The position numbers and the translations under genes are program-made. From the NCBI RefSeq assembly GCF_004793475.1, contig NZ_SRYZ01000025.1, positions 1 to 57,693 of the forward strand: 57,693 bases of DNA, read 5' to 3'. This DNA is from Bacteroides muris (ex Afrizal et al. 2022). Lineage in GTDB: Bacteria; Bacteroidota; Bacteroidia; Bacteroidales; Bacteroidaceae. Below, in pieces: positions 44,606 through 53,974 of the stretch. The notes beneath the pieces are model-generated. The model was not told where the DNA came from, searched no databases, and saw only the letters and a program-made list of their open reading frames with translations. Positions within the stretch are counted from its first letter, which is position 1. Each line of letters starts with the position of its first letter.

Positions 44606-45162
44606 TCAGTAGAAATCAAGAGAAGGAGTTCCGGCAGTAAACACTTGCCAGCCATCCAGCACTCCGTTCTCCTCATTCCCATCTTTTCCTACCTCAAGCT
44701 CAACGCGAAAACGGTAAGTACCGGCCTTGGGATAAGTCAGCAGAACAAACTAGAAATCATGTAGATAGTCAACGGGAGAATCAATCGGAGCGGGAGAATA
44801 AGAACGGTAGAATAAAGGATATATATCGCTTCCGGCAGGATATTCTTCATTGAAATCCGTCAAGGTCACTATACGGATAGCTGTAATCGGACGGTTCAAC
44901 TGACAATGCCAGATATCGTCGGCAGCTTCTTCCGAAATGGCCTTCACCTCCGGTACCACCTTCATCATGTAGGCCTCCTTGGGGCAGCGGTTATCGGTTC
45001 AGGAGCATGCCCGCTATTATCCAGCAACACCAATCGCACGCCAACCACATCCGCCAAAACAGGAGGAAGCACCTCTTCATCTTCTTCACACTTCATGGCA
45101 GTCAGTAAGAGCAAAAGGCAAAAAGAAAGTATTCCGAAAAAAGAAAAGATTGTGCTTCTCAT
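44606..45162 (-). pseudogene. lipoprotein-like gene with frameshift and internal stop
   Basis: Reading leftward from ATG 45162: signal peptide MRSTIFSFFGILSFCLLLLL with C25 near its end, then EDEEVLPPVLADVVG. The frame ends after PRRPT. One base missing in the C run near 44986-44989 explains this: with five C the reading continues AAPKEAYMMKVVPEVKA. The second part stops at an in-frame TAG (44750-44752, after DYLHDF) and continues FVLLTYPKAGTYRFRVELEV to TGA at 44606. Two independent lesions, so it is probably dead. No family recognised; the mature protein looks like a Bacteroides surface lipoprotein of the DUF5034 or related type. Confidence 0.7.
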
Positions 45163-45260
45163 ACATTTTCAATATTACATTCACACAAATGTAATGGATT
45201 TATGTATACTATACTAATTCTTTTCCCTAAATTTGCGCGAACAATTAATATTCAAGAAGA

Positions 45261-46226
45261 ATGGAAAACAAAAAAATAGTCGTATTAGACGGGTATGCCG
45301 CCAACCCCGGCGACCTTTGCTGGGACGAATTGCAAGCTTTGGGTGAATGTAGCATCTACGACCGTACCGCTCCCGGAGAAGTATTGGAACGCGCTGCCAG
45401 TGCAGAAATCCTGCTGACCAATAAAACCGTGCTCACTTCCGAACACATGGCTGCACTGCCCGAATTGAAGTACATCGGTGTGCTTGCCACCGGATATAAC
45501 ATTGTAGACACCGCCGCTGCCAAAGAACATGGCATCATCGTCACCAACATCCCTGCCTATAGCACCGACTCGGTTGCCCAAATGGTCTTTGCCCACATTC
45601 TGAACATCGCCCAGCAAGTGCAGCACCACTCCGAAGAAGTGCATCAAGGACGCTGGACGGCAAGCAAAGACTTCTGCTTCTGGGACACTCCACTCATCGA
45701 ACTGCGTGAAAAAAAACTCGGCATTGTAGGCTTGGGACACACCGGTTTCTCCACTGCCCGCATCGCCATTGGCTTCGGCATGAAGGTGTGCGCCTACACT
45801 TCCAAGACCAATTTCCAGCTTCCTCCCGAAATCCGCAAGATGGAACTGAACGAACTGTTCCATGAATGCGACATCGTTAGCCTGCACTGTCCCCTCACCG
45901 ATGCCACCCGCGAAATGGTGAATGCAGAACGCCTCCGCCTGATGAAGCCTACGGCTATCCTAATCAACACCGGACGCGGTCTGCTCATCAACGAACAAGA
46001 CCTTGCCGATGCCTTGAACAACGGAACCATCTACGCCGCCGGAGTGGACGTACTCTCACAAGAGCCTCCTTGTGCCAACAATCCTTTACTCTCTGCCCGT
46101 AACTGCTACATCACCCCGCACATAGCTTGGGCAAGCACCGCCGCACGCGAACGCCTCATGCAAGTTATGCTCGAAAATATAAAGGCCTATCAAGACGGTA
46201 AGCCTGTGAATGTAGTGAATAAGTAG
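45261..46226 (+). CDS. D-2-hydroxyacid dehydrogenase (glycerate dehydrogenase-like)
   Basis: 321 residues. NAD-dependent reduction of 2-oxoacids, probably hydroxypyruvate or a relative. The Rossmann motif GLGHTGFSTA lies near 155, the catalytic Arg in NTGRGLLINE near 240, the Glu in LSQEPP and the His in PHIAWAS. A -7 box TAAATTTG at 45228-45235 lies 25 nt upstream. The last codons lie in the right copy of the 27-bp repeat, but the ending GKPVNVVNK is normal for the family, so this gene is intact. Confidence 0.9.
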   Translation: MENKKIVVLDGYAANPGDLCWDELQALGECSIYDRTAPGEVLERAASAEILLTNKTVLTSEHMAALPELKYIGVLATGYNIVDTAAAKEHGIIVTNIPAYSTDSVAQMVFAHILNIAQQVQHHSEEVHQGRWTASKDFCFWDTPLIELREKKLGIVGLGHTGFSTARIAIGFGMKVCAYTSKTNFQLPPEIRKMELNELFHECDIVSLHCPLTDATREMVNAERLRLMKPTAILINTGRGLLINEQDLADALNNGTIYAAGVDVLSQEPPCANNPLLSARNCYITPHIAWASTAARERLMQVMLENIKAYQDGKPVNVVNK

Positions 46227-46237
46227 GCGTGGATTAT
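46211..46237. repeat. 27-bp inverted repeat, right copy
   Basis: Same 27 bases as the minus strand of 44439-44465. It covers the last five codons and stop of the dehydrogenase plus 11 nt beyond. Confidence 0.85.
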
Positions 46238-46297
46238 AATGGAAGCACCCCTATACTTTCATACCTTTTTCCCCTAACAAAACAAACAGCCAACGCT

Positions 46298-46562
46298 ATG
46301 GGAACATCTGCCATCAAAGGTCTGTTCTATATCCGTCTGATAGCAGTGATATTCATCCTGATTGCCATCACCATAGCGGTGGCTTTTCAATTCCGCCTAC
46401 AATATACACAAGTGCACTTACCGCTATGCCAAGCGCATGCTGTATATTGACTGCATCTTTTCTACTCTCCCAGTCTGAAAAGCATCAAATATTATTCTCC
46501 AAACCTAGATTTATGCAGTGACCACAATCCGGTGGATTATGGAGGTGGAACTTTCAAAAAGG
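46298..46562 (+). pseudogene. gene debris with one membrane segment
   Basis: From ATG 46298 the plus strand encodes MGTSAIKGLFYIRLIAVIFI and a further hydrophobic stretch, then a short soluble part that stops at 46450. Other frames continue coding-like text (TYRYAKRMLYID; then FYSPSLKSIKYYSPNLDL running into NPVDYGGGTFKKA), as if several frameshifts split one small membrane protein. No family recognised. It runs to the edge of the rightmost neighbour's 3' end. Confidence 0.4.
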
Positions 46563-47522
46563 CTATAAACGGTCTATTTCTTCTAGAGTTAGACCGGATG
46601 CCTTGCTGATAGCCTCTACAGAAAGACCTGCCGCTTTCAGATTGCGAGCCATTATCTTTATACCTTCTGCACGACCTTCTGCACGACCTTCTGCACGACC
46701 CTCTGCACGACCTTCTGCAAGACCTTCTGCAAGACCCTCTGCAAGACCCTCTGCACGACCTTCTGCAAGACCTTCTATTCTTCCTTCCAGTTTGGCAGAA
46801 TCGAGCACATCGTTTTGAATCATGACTGCATTCAAATGTTCATCATACGCCCTTCGTTCTTGAACGTTCATAGAGTAATATTTCAGCTTCTCGCGAGCCT
46901 CTCCAAGTCCGGGAGCAGTAGTATCAGGACGAATAGTTCCGTCTTTCAGGTACTTCATCCATTCATTCAACGGAGTAGTAGCCACTTGATCAAACTCGTT
47001 TACGCGGATAAGAATGTATTCCGGGAAAATTTCGGCGGGCATACGGGGAACAATGGCATTACGCTCCTTAACATTTACCTGCAACTGGTCACCGGTATGT
47101 ACACCTACAAAGTTATTCTGCCCATGATACAAGAAATCGCTTCCTTGTCCTATGTCAAAGTAGAGGATACTGATGGAGTAGATTTTCTTCACCTTATAGT
47201 AAGTATCACCCAACGAGATATGTTCGGTGATAGCCTTTGCCACTCCATAAAGGATACGTTCCAAATAATAGAGTTCACGGGTATTCTGTATTTCGATGAT
47301 GATAATCTCGTCCTTACTGTTGCGTGCCTTGATGTCAACACGGTTGAACTTGTCATCGGCAGTCTGCTGATTTCCTTCACTTTCCAGTATTTCGATAATC
47401 GTGATTTTTTCACCCAGAAATACAGTAAGGAAACCTTCAAGAACACCAAAATTGGCCTTCTGCCGCAATAAACGTTTAATGGCCCAGTCGAAGCGGATGT
47501 ACCTATCTTGCAATTCTTCCAT
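46563..47522 (-). CDS. Rpn/PD-(D/E)XK nuclease-family transposase-like protein
   Basis: 319 residues. N-terminal part of the Rpn (recombination-promoting nuclease) / PDDEXK_2 transposase family: RFDWAIKRLL, NRVDIKARNSKDEIIIIEIQ (D...ExQ active-site pattern) and YYLERILYGVAKAI. Residues about 251-287 are a tetrapeptide repeat (AEGR/AEGL, nine times), and the last 30 residues form a helical tail with ISKASGLTLEEIDRL. Relatives in E. coli cut DNA and raise recombination. Bacteroides genomes carry many copies. Single gene, no inverted ends found. Confidence 0.88.
   Translation of the reverse strand: MEELQDRYIRFDWAIKRLLRQKANFGVLEGFLTVFLGEKITIIEILESEGNQQTADDKFNRVDIKARNSKDEIIIIEIQNTRELYYLERILYGVAKAITEHISLGDTYYKVKKIYSISILYFDIGQGSDFLYHGQNNFVGVHTGDQLQVNVKERNAIVPRMPAEIFPEYILIRVNEFDQVATTPLNEWMKYLKDGTIRPDTTAPGLGEAREKLKYYSMNVQERRAYDEHLNAVMIQNDVLDSAKLEGRIEGLAEGRAEGLAEGLAEGLAEGRAEGRAEGRAEGRAEGIKIMARNLKAAGLSVEAISKASGLTLEEIDRL
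46663..46770. repeat. nine 12-nt tandem repeats inside the Rpn-type gene
   Basis: CC(T/C)TCTGCA(C/A)GA repeated nine times without gaps, followed by a decayed tenth unit. Because 12 is a multiple of three, changes in copy number would keep the frame and alter only the tetrapeptide linker. Confidence 0.92.
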
Positions 47523-47704
47523 CAGTTAATTATTTTTTAGAAGACAAAGATACGAATGTTTTTCAAGAATAATAGACTATTTCTTCTGTTTCTGTAACAG
47601 AGAATACGGTTTCTTGAATCATTTACATATGCCAGCTATTCTTCAAGGGATTTACTGAATATCCCTAGAGAACCGATTCCTCGTTCAGTACCCGAAAGAG
47701 AACT

Positions 47705-49024
47705 TTATTTGTCCTTAACTTTCGGCAATATCGCATTCAATACCATATATCCCGATATACCGGCAACAGTCGTTCCCAGCAATACACCGAACTTCGCTTG
47801 GTTGAGCAAATCCGGATATCCTCCTGCAAAAGAAAGATTGGCAATAAATAAGGATACTGTAAAACCAATACCACCCAACAAGGACACTCCGGCCACACTT
47901 CTCCAATTCATTCCCGGAGGCATCGAGGACAAACCGCTCTTGACCGCCAGCCAAGTAAACAGAAAAATACCGACAAACTTGCCAAGAAGCAATCCTGCAG
48001 CCACGGCTATACTAACAGCTCCAACAACACCACTGCCCCCGTTGAGCACCACACCGGCATTGGCAAAGGCAAAGAGCGGTAGTATCACAAAGTTCACCGT
48101 ACCATGCAAATTGTCTTCCAAAGATTGTAAGGGACTAATCACATAATCAGAAGCGCGTTCCACTTGTTTTAGAATGGCAATCTGCTCATTAGTCAATATA
48201 ATATTATCTGATTTTGAAACTGGAAAATCACCGATTATATCGCGGATGCGTTTAATATATTTCCCGGCATCCAAACGGGGACGGGCCGGTATTACAAAGG
48301 CCAGTATCACTCCGGAAATAGTGCTGTGAATGCCCGACTGAAGGAACAAATACCAAATAATCACCCCGATAAACAGGAACAATATTTTCTGTGTCATACC
48401 GAATCTCCCCATACAGTAAAGGAAGAAATAAAGGACTGCAGCTACAATAAGGTATCCATAAGCCACCTCGGAACTATAAAAAATAGCAATAACCAGAATG
48501 CCTCCAATATCATCGACTACTGCAAATGCCGTCAAAAAGATTTTCAGACTCAAAGGCACTCGCTTACCCAGCAGACTGAGTACCCCCAATGAAAAAGCAA
48601 TATCCGTAGCCATCGGTATAGCCATACCGCGCGTTCCCGGAGTGCCCTGAACGACCAGAAGTGAATAGACAATGACCGGCAGCAACATACCCCCACACGC
48701 CGCTACAAAGGGTAAAGAGGCCTTACGAAAGGAAGAAAGTTCACCAACCAGCAGTTCCCGCTTTATCTCTAATCCCACGGCCAGAAAGAAAACAGTCATC
48801 AAGCAGTCATTTATAAACTCAACCATTCTCAACGGATGACCGCCATGGGAGAACAAATTAAAGTCTCCGATACGCAAATGCAGTTCCTGTAAAAGAAAGC
48901 CCTGATATAATGGAGCCATCGGTGAATTAGCAATAACGGCCGCCAAAATAGCCATCAAAAACAGCAAGATGCTCGCCACTATATTCAGTGACGAGAAGTC
49001 TTTCACAGTACGTAAAATAATCAT
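47705..49024 (-). CDS. nhaA: Na+/H+ antiporter NhaA
   Basis: 439 residues and about 12 membrane segments. It expels Na+ (or Li+) in exchange for protons. Motifs match the family: FINDCLMTVFFLAVGLEIKRE, MATDIAFSLGVLSLLG (Asp) and AVVDDIGGILVIA, the double-Asp ion site. It lies 41 nt after lepA on the same strand, so probably co-transcribed. It complements the Na+ gradient made by the nqr complex elsewhere in the window. Confidence 0.95.
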   Translation of the reverse strand: MIILRTVKDFSSLNIVASILLFLMAILAAVIANSPMAPLYQGFLLQELHLRIGDFNLFSHGGHPLRMVEFINDCLMTVFFLAVGLEIKRELLVGELSSFRKASLPFVAACGGMLLPVIVYSLLVVQGTPGTRGMAIPMATDIAFSLGVLSLLGKRVPLSLKIFLTAFAVVDDIGGILVIAIFYSSEVAYGYLIVAAVLYFFLYCMGRFGMTQKILFLFIGVIIWYLFLQSGIHSTISGVILAFVIPARPRLDAGKYIKRIRDIIGDFPVSKSDNIILTNEQIAILKQVERASDYVISPLQSLEDNLHGTVNFVILPLFAFANAGVVLNGGSGVVGAVSIAVAAGLLLGKFVGIFLFTWLAVKSGLSSMPPGMNWRSVAGVSLLGGIGFTVSLFIANLSFAGGYPDLLNQAKFGVLLGTTVAGISGYMVLNAILPKVKDK

Positions 49025-49065
49025 AAAGAAGTTTATATTTGATTTAAGATTTCATCCTTCCGACA

Positions 49066-50847
49066 TCAATCCAGCTTCAGCACTGCCAAGAACGCTTTCT
49101 GAGGTACCTCTACATTACCAATCTGTTTCATTCGTTTCTTACCTCTTTTCTGTTTTTCAAGCAATTTTCGTTTACGGCTCACATCACCGCCATAACATTT
49201 GGCTGTTACATCCTTACGAACAGCTTTAATCGTTTCCCGGGAAATAATCTTGGCACCGATAGCAGCCTGAATGGCGATATCGAACTGCTGTCTCGGAATC
49301 AAATCCTTTAACTTCTCGCACATCCGTCGTCCCAATTCGTAGGCATTGTCAAAGTGTGTCAAGGTAGAAAGAGCATCCACCGGCTCACCGTTCAGCAAAA
49401 TATCCAGCTTCACCAGTTTGGAAGGGCGGAAGCCGTGGGGATGATAGTCAAAAGAGGCATATCCCTTGGAGATACTCTTCAATTTATCATAGAAATCGAT
49501 GACTATTTCGCCAAGAGGCATATCATAATATATTTCCACACGGTTACCGGAAATATATTCCTGCTTCACCAGCTCGCCACGCTTGCCCAAACAAAGAGTC
49601 ATGATAGGACCGATATAATCAGTAGTGGTAATCACCGAGGCGCGGATATAGGGCTCCTCAATACGGTCTATCATAGTAGGATCCGGCATGCTGCCGGGAT
49701 TATGCACCTCAGTCATATTTCCCTGCTTGTCATAGACATTGTAGGAAACGTTGGGCACGGTGGTGATAACATTCATGTCAAATTCACGGTCAAGGCGTTC
49801 CTGCACAATCTCCATGTGGAGCAATCCGAGAAAACCACACCGGAAACCAAAGCCCAAAGCTAATGAAGACTCAGGCTGGAAAGTCAGCGAAGCATCATTC
49901 AGCTGCAACTTCTCCAAAGAAGAGCGCAAATCCTCGAAATCTTCAGCCTCGATAGGGTACACACCGGCAAAAACCATCGGCTTCACTTCCTCAAAACCAG
50001 CAATGGCCTCTTCGCAAGGACGGGCAATATGCGTAATCGTATCACCTACTTTCACTTCCTTAGAGGTTTTGATACCCGAGATGATGTAGCCCACATCTCC
50101 CGTACGCAACTCCGGACGTGGCATCATTTCCATCTTGAGTACTCCAATCTCATCTGCATCATATTCCTTACCCGTATTGAAGAATTTCACTTTATCCCCT
50201 TTACGGATTACGCCATTCACTATCTTGAAATATGCAATGATACCACGGAAAGAATTAAAGACAGAATCGAAAATCAACGCCTGCAACGGAGCTTCCTCGT
50301 CACCCTCCGGATGAGGGATACGCTCAATGACTGCAGCCAGGATTTCTTCCACTCCCATGCCCGTTTTGCCGGAAGCACGGATAATCTCATCACGCTTGCA
50401 ACCCAGCAGTTCAACGATTTCGTCCTCCACTTCCTCAGGCATAGCGCTTGCCATGTCACATTTGTTGATGACCGGAATAATCTCCAAATCATGCTCAATG
50501 GCCATATATAGATTCGAAATAGTCTGTGCCTGCACTCCCTGCGAAGCATCTACAATAAGCAGTGCCCCTTCACAAGCGGCGATAGAACGTGATACCTCGT
50601 ACGAGAAGTCCACATGTCCCGGAGTGTCTATCAAGTTCAGAATATACTTTTCGCCTTTATATGTATACTCCATTTGTATGGCATGACTCTTGATGGTGAT
50701 ACCCCTTTCCTTCTCAAGGTCCATGTCATCCAGCATCTGTCCGTTAGTTACTTGTATAGTATTGGTAAATTCCAGCAGACGGTCTGCCAAGGTTGATTTA
50801 CCGTGGTCAATATGAGCAATAATGCAAAAATTCCGTATATTCTTCAT
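49066..50847 (-). CDS. lepA: translation elongation factor 4 (LepA)
   Basis: 593 residues. Ribosomal GTPase. G motifs AHIDHGKST (11-19), DTPGHVDF and NKCDM; EF-Tu-like domain II; the unique C-terminal domain with [19 protein letters not shown]. It binds ribosomes and affects initiation or back-translocation. The start is ATG 50847 (MKNIRNF); the preceding in-frame TTG is not needed. A -7 box TATCTTTG lies at 50877-50884. Confidence 0.96.
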   Translation of the reverse strand: MKNIRNFCIIAHIDHGKSTLADRLLEFTNTIQVTNGQMLDDMDLEKERGITIKSHAIQMEYTYKGEKYILNLIDTPGHVDFSYEVSRSIAACEGALLIVDASQGVQAQTISNLYMAIEHDLEIIPVINKCDMASAMPEEVEDEIVELLGCKRDEIIRASGKTGMGVEEILAAVIERIPHPEGDEEAPLQALIFDSVFNSFRGIIAYFKIVNGVIRKGDKVKFFNTGKEYDADEIGVLKMEMMPRPELRTGDVGYIISGIKTSKEVKVGDTITHIARPCEEAIAGFEEVKPMVFAGVYPIEAEDFEDLRSSLEKLQLNDASLTFQPESSLALGFGFRCGFLGLLHMEIVQERLDREFDMNVITTVPNVSYNVYDKQGNMTEVHNPGSMPDPTMIDRIEEPYIRASVITTTDYIGPIMTLCLGKRGELVKQEYISGNRVEIYYDMPLGEIVIDFYDKLKSISKGYASFDYHPHGFRPSKLVKLDILLNGEPVDALSTLTHFDNAYELGRRMCEKLKDLIPRQQFDIAIQAAIGAKIISRETIKAVRKDVTAKCYGGDVSRKRKLLEKQKRGKKRMKQIGNVEVPQKAFLAVLKLD

Positions 50848-50901
50848 TGTCAATAACTATCTATTAATCGGGTGCACAAAGATAGTGAAAACAGAGCAAA
50901 T

Positions 50902-50939
50902 AAAAAAAACGCGTTGATAACATATTCATGTACCAACGC
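50902..50939 (-). terminator. terminator of small winged-helix gene
   Basis: Read leftward: GCGTTG...CAACGC with inner ACAT/ATGT pairing, then G and eight T. Confidence 0.82.
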
Positions 50940-50971
50940 ATCTTTTTATAAGATTCCAGTTAATTCCCCGC

Positions 50972-51172
50972 TTAGTTCAACTTTACGAACAATTCGCCTT
51001 CCACTTCAGAAGTAGAGACCTTGTCTTCTCTTAACAACCAGCCCAATCCCAAGAATAAATCTTTGTCAATCAGCTTGGTTGCTTTCTTGATTTGCTTGTG
51101 AGTCAAACCATCTGTGCCATTCAGTACAGTCCAAATCTGTCCTGCAACAATACCAGCTTTTTCTTTCAACAT
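50972..51172 (-). CDS. small winged-helix protein (DUF2582-type)
   Basis: 66 residues. It matches the small winged helix-turn-helix family PF10771: MLKEKAGIVAGQIWTVLNGT, then HKQIKKATKL and DLFLGLGWLLREDKV. Such proteins have the fold of DNA-binding regulators, but no target is known. Monocistronic, with a -7 box TATCTTTG at 51243-51250 and a strong terminator. Confidence 0.82.
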   Translation of the reverse strand: MLKEKAGIVAGQIWTVLNGTDGLTHKQIKKATKLIDKDLFLGLGWLLREDKVSTSEVEGELFVKLN

Positions 51173-51321
51173 TTCTATTTGCTTTTAGTTAAACGTCACC
51201 TTCATCTCCAAGCATAGAGATGTCGGTGTTTTTATATGGCTGCAAAGATAGCCATAATTATGTTATACAACACATTATTAGGCACTTTTTTAGTTCAAAA
51301 GATTGAAAAAGTTCCATTTTC

Positions 51322-51792
51322 TTACTTTGAGGACGTTTTTTCCAAGTATTCAGTCCAAATTTGGGCAGCCACCTCAACCATCCTAGCACACGGGCGTTTA
51401 GCATAATACTGCTCGGTACGGGCTTCCGGAACGGACGAACCTTCCGGTTTTCTCAATCCTAACAGTTCAGCACATATCAAAGAGCCGTTCCGCTTCTTGA
51501 ACTCAGCAGCCAGCTCCTGCACCAATGCATAGTTTGCCGCCTTACCTTCACGATCCTTGCCTTCCACAGCTCCTTTTTCCAATCCGGCCAATAGGAACAT
51601 GCCGCACGCAGCACCGCATGTCTGCCTCATACGACCTATGCCACCACCAAAAGAGGCAGACATCCGGAAAGCCTGCTCTTCGGTAAAACCGTACATATCT
51701 GCAAAAGCTCCCACCACCGACTGCGAACAGTTATAGCCGCTCTTGAAAAGCTCCACAGCTTTTTCTATTCTGTCTTTTGTTTCCATAATCAT
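51322..51792 (-). CDS. C_GCAxxG_C_C family protein, possible redox protein
   Basis: 156 residues. The signature is visible: NCSQSVV, then TCGAACGMFLLAG (the GCAxxG-like core) and later Cys in ICAELLG and KRPCARMV. Members are thought to bind metal or form disulfides; function is not settled. The start at 51792 (MIMETK) overlaps the xth stop as ATGA, indicating translational coupling. Last gene of the mntH-xth unit. Confidence 0.85.
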   Translation of the reverse strand: MIMETKDRIEKAVELFKSGYNCSQSVVGAFADMYGFTEEQAFRMSASFGGGIGRMRQTCGAACGMFLLAGLEKGAVEGKDREGKAANYALVQELAAEFKKRNGSLICAELLGLRKPEGSSVPEARTEQYYAKRPCARMVEVAAQIWTEYLEKTSSK

Positions 51793-52553
51793 TCTGTAAT
51801 TTCCAGTAACATCGGGCAATGGTCTGAATGAACAACGTCACCCAATATTCTCGCCTCCTTCAACATCGGACGCACCGGTTCGCTCACCATGCAATAATCA
51901 ATACGCCACCCTTTGTTCTTGGCACGTGAATTAAAACGATAGCTCCACCACGTATATTCCTGCTTGTCGGGATGAAGCCAACGGAAGGAATCAATGAATC
52001 CTGCATTGAGAAAGCGCGTCATCCACTCTCGCTCTTCAGGCAAAAAGCCACTGCTGGTGGCATTCCTGATAGGGTCATGAATGTCTATTGCCTCATGGCA
52101 GATATTATAATCACCACAAAGAATGAGTTTAGGACGCGTACGCTTCAGCTCCAATACATATTCCTGGAATTTCTCCAACCAGACCATCTTAAAAGCCTGA
52201 CGTTCATCACCGCTGGTACCGGAAGGATGATAAACACTCACGACGGACACATCAGCGAAGTCGGCACGAATAAAACGCCCTTCGCTATCGTATTCTTCGA
52301 TACCCATACCATATTCCACATAGTCCGGTTCCTGCTTGCTCAGAATAGCGACTCCACTATACCCCTTCTTCTGTGCAGAATACAGATAATGTTTATACCC
52401 CAAAGTATCCAGCGCTTCTGCCGGATACTGTTCCGGTTGCAGTTTCGTTTCCTGCAAACAAAGTACATCGGGCCGCTCTTGTGCCAGCCACTCGGAAAAA
52501 CCTTTTGTCACGGCAGCCCGTAACCCATTTACATTATATGTAATAATCTTCAT
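51789..52553 (-). CDS. xthA: exodeoxyribonuclease III
   Basis: 254 residues. AP endonuclease and 3'-5' exonuclease in base-excision repair. Motifs: YNVNGLRAA (N7), CLQETKL (metal Glu), SVYHPSG, CGDYNICH, RIDYCMVS and SDHCPM, with the catalytic Asp-His pair at the end. The start at 52553 (MKIITYNVNG) fits the family; the reading upstream of it is not similar. 41 nt after mntH. Confidence 0.95.
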   Translation of the reverse strand: MKIITYNVNGLRAAVTKGFSEWLAQERPDVLCLQETKLQPEQYPAEALDTLGYKHYLYSAQKKGYSGVAILSKQEPDYVEYGMGIEEYDSEGRFIRADFADVSVVSVYHPSGTSGDERQAFKMVWLEKFQEYVLELKRTRPKLILCGDYNICHEAIDIHDPIRNATSSGFLPEEREWMTRFLNAGFIDSFRWLHPDKQEYTWWSYRFNSRAKNKGWRIDYCMVSEPVRPMLKEARILGDVVHSDHCPMLLEITE

Positions 52554-52594
52554 ACTTATTTGATTTCTTAAAAATGAATTATTCAAGATGTCAA

Positions 52595-53851
52595 CTAGGA
52601 TACCAGCAGCATGATATTCAACACAGTAACCACCGCAGCAATGGCGTAAAGTACAAACGTGCTCCATTTACTGTTTACATACTGCCCCATCACTTTACGT
52701 GAAGAAGTCAGCCCTACTTGCAGAAAGACCGTGAACGGTAACTGGATGCTCAATATCATCTGCGAAATCAGCAACCCCTTGAACGGGTTTCCGATAAAGA
52801 AAATCAGCAGCAGTGCAATACCCAGTGACAAAATCACACCCACCTGCGAGTGACTGTCTTTAATATGATAGGATTCTCCAAAAATACCGGCAAAGATAGA
52901 ACCTGCCGCCATACCGCTGGTTATCGTGGAAGATACACCTGCCATCAGTAATGCCAATGCAAAAACCAGGGCAGCACCGCTCCCCAACAACGGTTCCAGC
53001 AAAGATTTTGCCTGCTGCAACTCTTCCACCTGAATACCGCTTTTAAAGAAAGTTGCCGCAGCCAGCAGTATCATGGCACTATTAATGGCCCACCCCACAA
53101 TCATGGAAAACAAAGTGTCGAACAATTCATATTTCAGCACTTTGCGGATGGACGCATCATCTTTCTTGTTATATTCGTGGCTCTGTATCACCTCCGAATG
53201 CAAAAACAGATTATGCGGCATCACCACCGCACCGAGCACACTCATGATAATCAACATGCTTCCATTCGGGAACGAGGGTGTCACCCACCCTTGTATAGCC
53301 AACGGCCAATCTATCTTCACCAGAAACAGCTCATAGATAAAGGAAAGCCCGATGACCGAAACAAAAGCAATGATAGAACGTTCTATCTTCTTGTAGGAAT
53401 TAGTGAAAAGCATGACGACTACAAATACGGTAGTCAAAATAGAGCCCCATACAATTGGAATGCCAAACAACATCTGCAAAGCGATGGCACCTCCCAATAT
53501 CTCTGCCAGCGAAGTCGAGATCGAAGCCAGCACCGCCGTACCCAATATGGGACGCGACACCCAAGAAGGAGTATATTTGGTAGCGGCTTCAGACAAGCAC
53601 AAGCCGGTTACAATTCCCAAATGCGCCACATTATGTTGCAATACAATCAGCATAATGGTAGATAAAGTCACGACCCACAGCAATGAATAACCAAATTCAG
53701 ACCCTGCCGCAAAATTAGACGCCCAGTTTCCCGGGTCAATAAAACCTACAGTCACCAGCAGTCCGGGACCTATATATTTAAAAACGTCCAGACCACCCAG
53801 ATAGCGTTTATGGTCTCTCCGTTTCAAGTCTTTAAAAATATTCCTCATCAT
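52595..53851 (-). CDS. mntH: NRAMP-family divalent metal transporter
   Basis: 418 residues and 11 predicted membrane segments. Proton-coupled uptake of Mn2+ or Fe2+. The metal site is intact: DPGNW in helix 1 (Asp/Asn) and the VMPHNLFLHS motif of helix 6 (Met). Grouped with xth and a Cys-rich protein, which suggests a stress or metal-linked operon. No obvious regulator site; the upstream sequence is A/T-rich. Confidence 0.94.
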   Translation of the reverse strand: MMRNIFKDLKRRDHKRYLGGLDVFKYIGPGLLVTVGFIDPGNWASNFAAGSEFGYSLLWVVTLSTIMLIVLQHNVAHLGIVTGLCLSEAATKYTPSWVSRPILGTAVLASISTSLAEILGGAIALQMLFGIPIVWGSILTTVFVVVMLFTNSYKKIERSIIAFVSVIGLSFIYELFLVKIDWPLAIQGWVTPSFPNGSMLIIMSVLGAVVMPHNLFLHSEVIQSHEYNKKDDASIRKVLKYELFDTLFSMIVGWAINSAMILLAAATFFKSGIQVEELQQAKSLLEPLLGSGAALVFALALLMAGVSSTITSGMAAGSIFAGIFGESYHIKDSHSQVGVILSLGIALLLIFFIGNPFKGLLISQMILSIQLPFTVFLQVGLTSSRKVMGQYVNSKWSTFVLYAIAAVVTVLNIMLLVS

Positions 53852-53912
53852 GTCTGCCTAATTAAGAACGTAAAAATACTCAAATAATAACAAATACACC
53901 CATGTTAGGTTC

Positions 53913-53947
53913 AAAAAAAGCCCCTGGCATTTTTCAATGTCAGAGGC
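53913..53947 (-). terminator. terminator of yebC-TSCPD operon
   Basis: Read leftward: GCCTCTGACATT pairs with AATGCCAGGGGC (one mismatch), then TTTTTTT. Confidence 0.8.
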
Positions 53948-53974
53948 TCTCGTCCATTCTTTCAAGCAGGAGGC

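Noticed and set aside
46663..46770. CRISPR or satellite array
   Set aside because: The 12-nt units are contiguous, in frame and encode a tetrapeptide linker within a gene.
46563..47522. Insertion sequence with terminal inverted repeats
   Set aside because: The protein belongs to a transposase-like nuclease family, but I found no terminal inverted repeats or target duplications around it.
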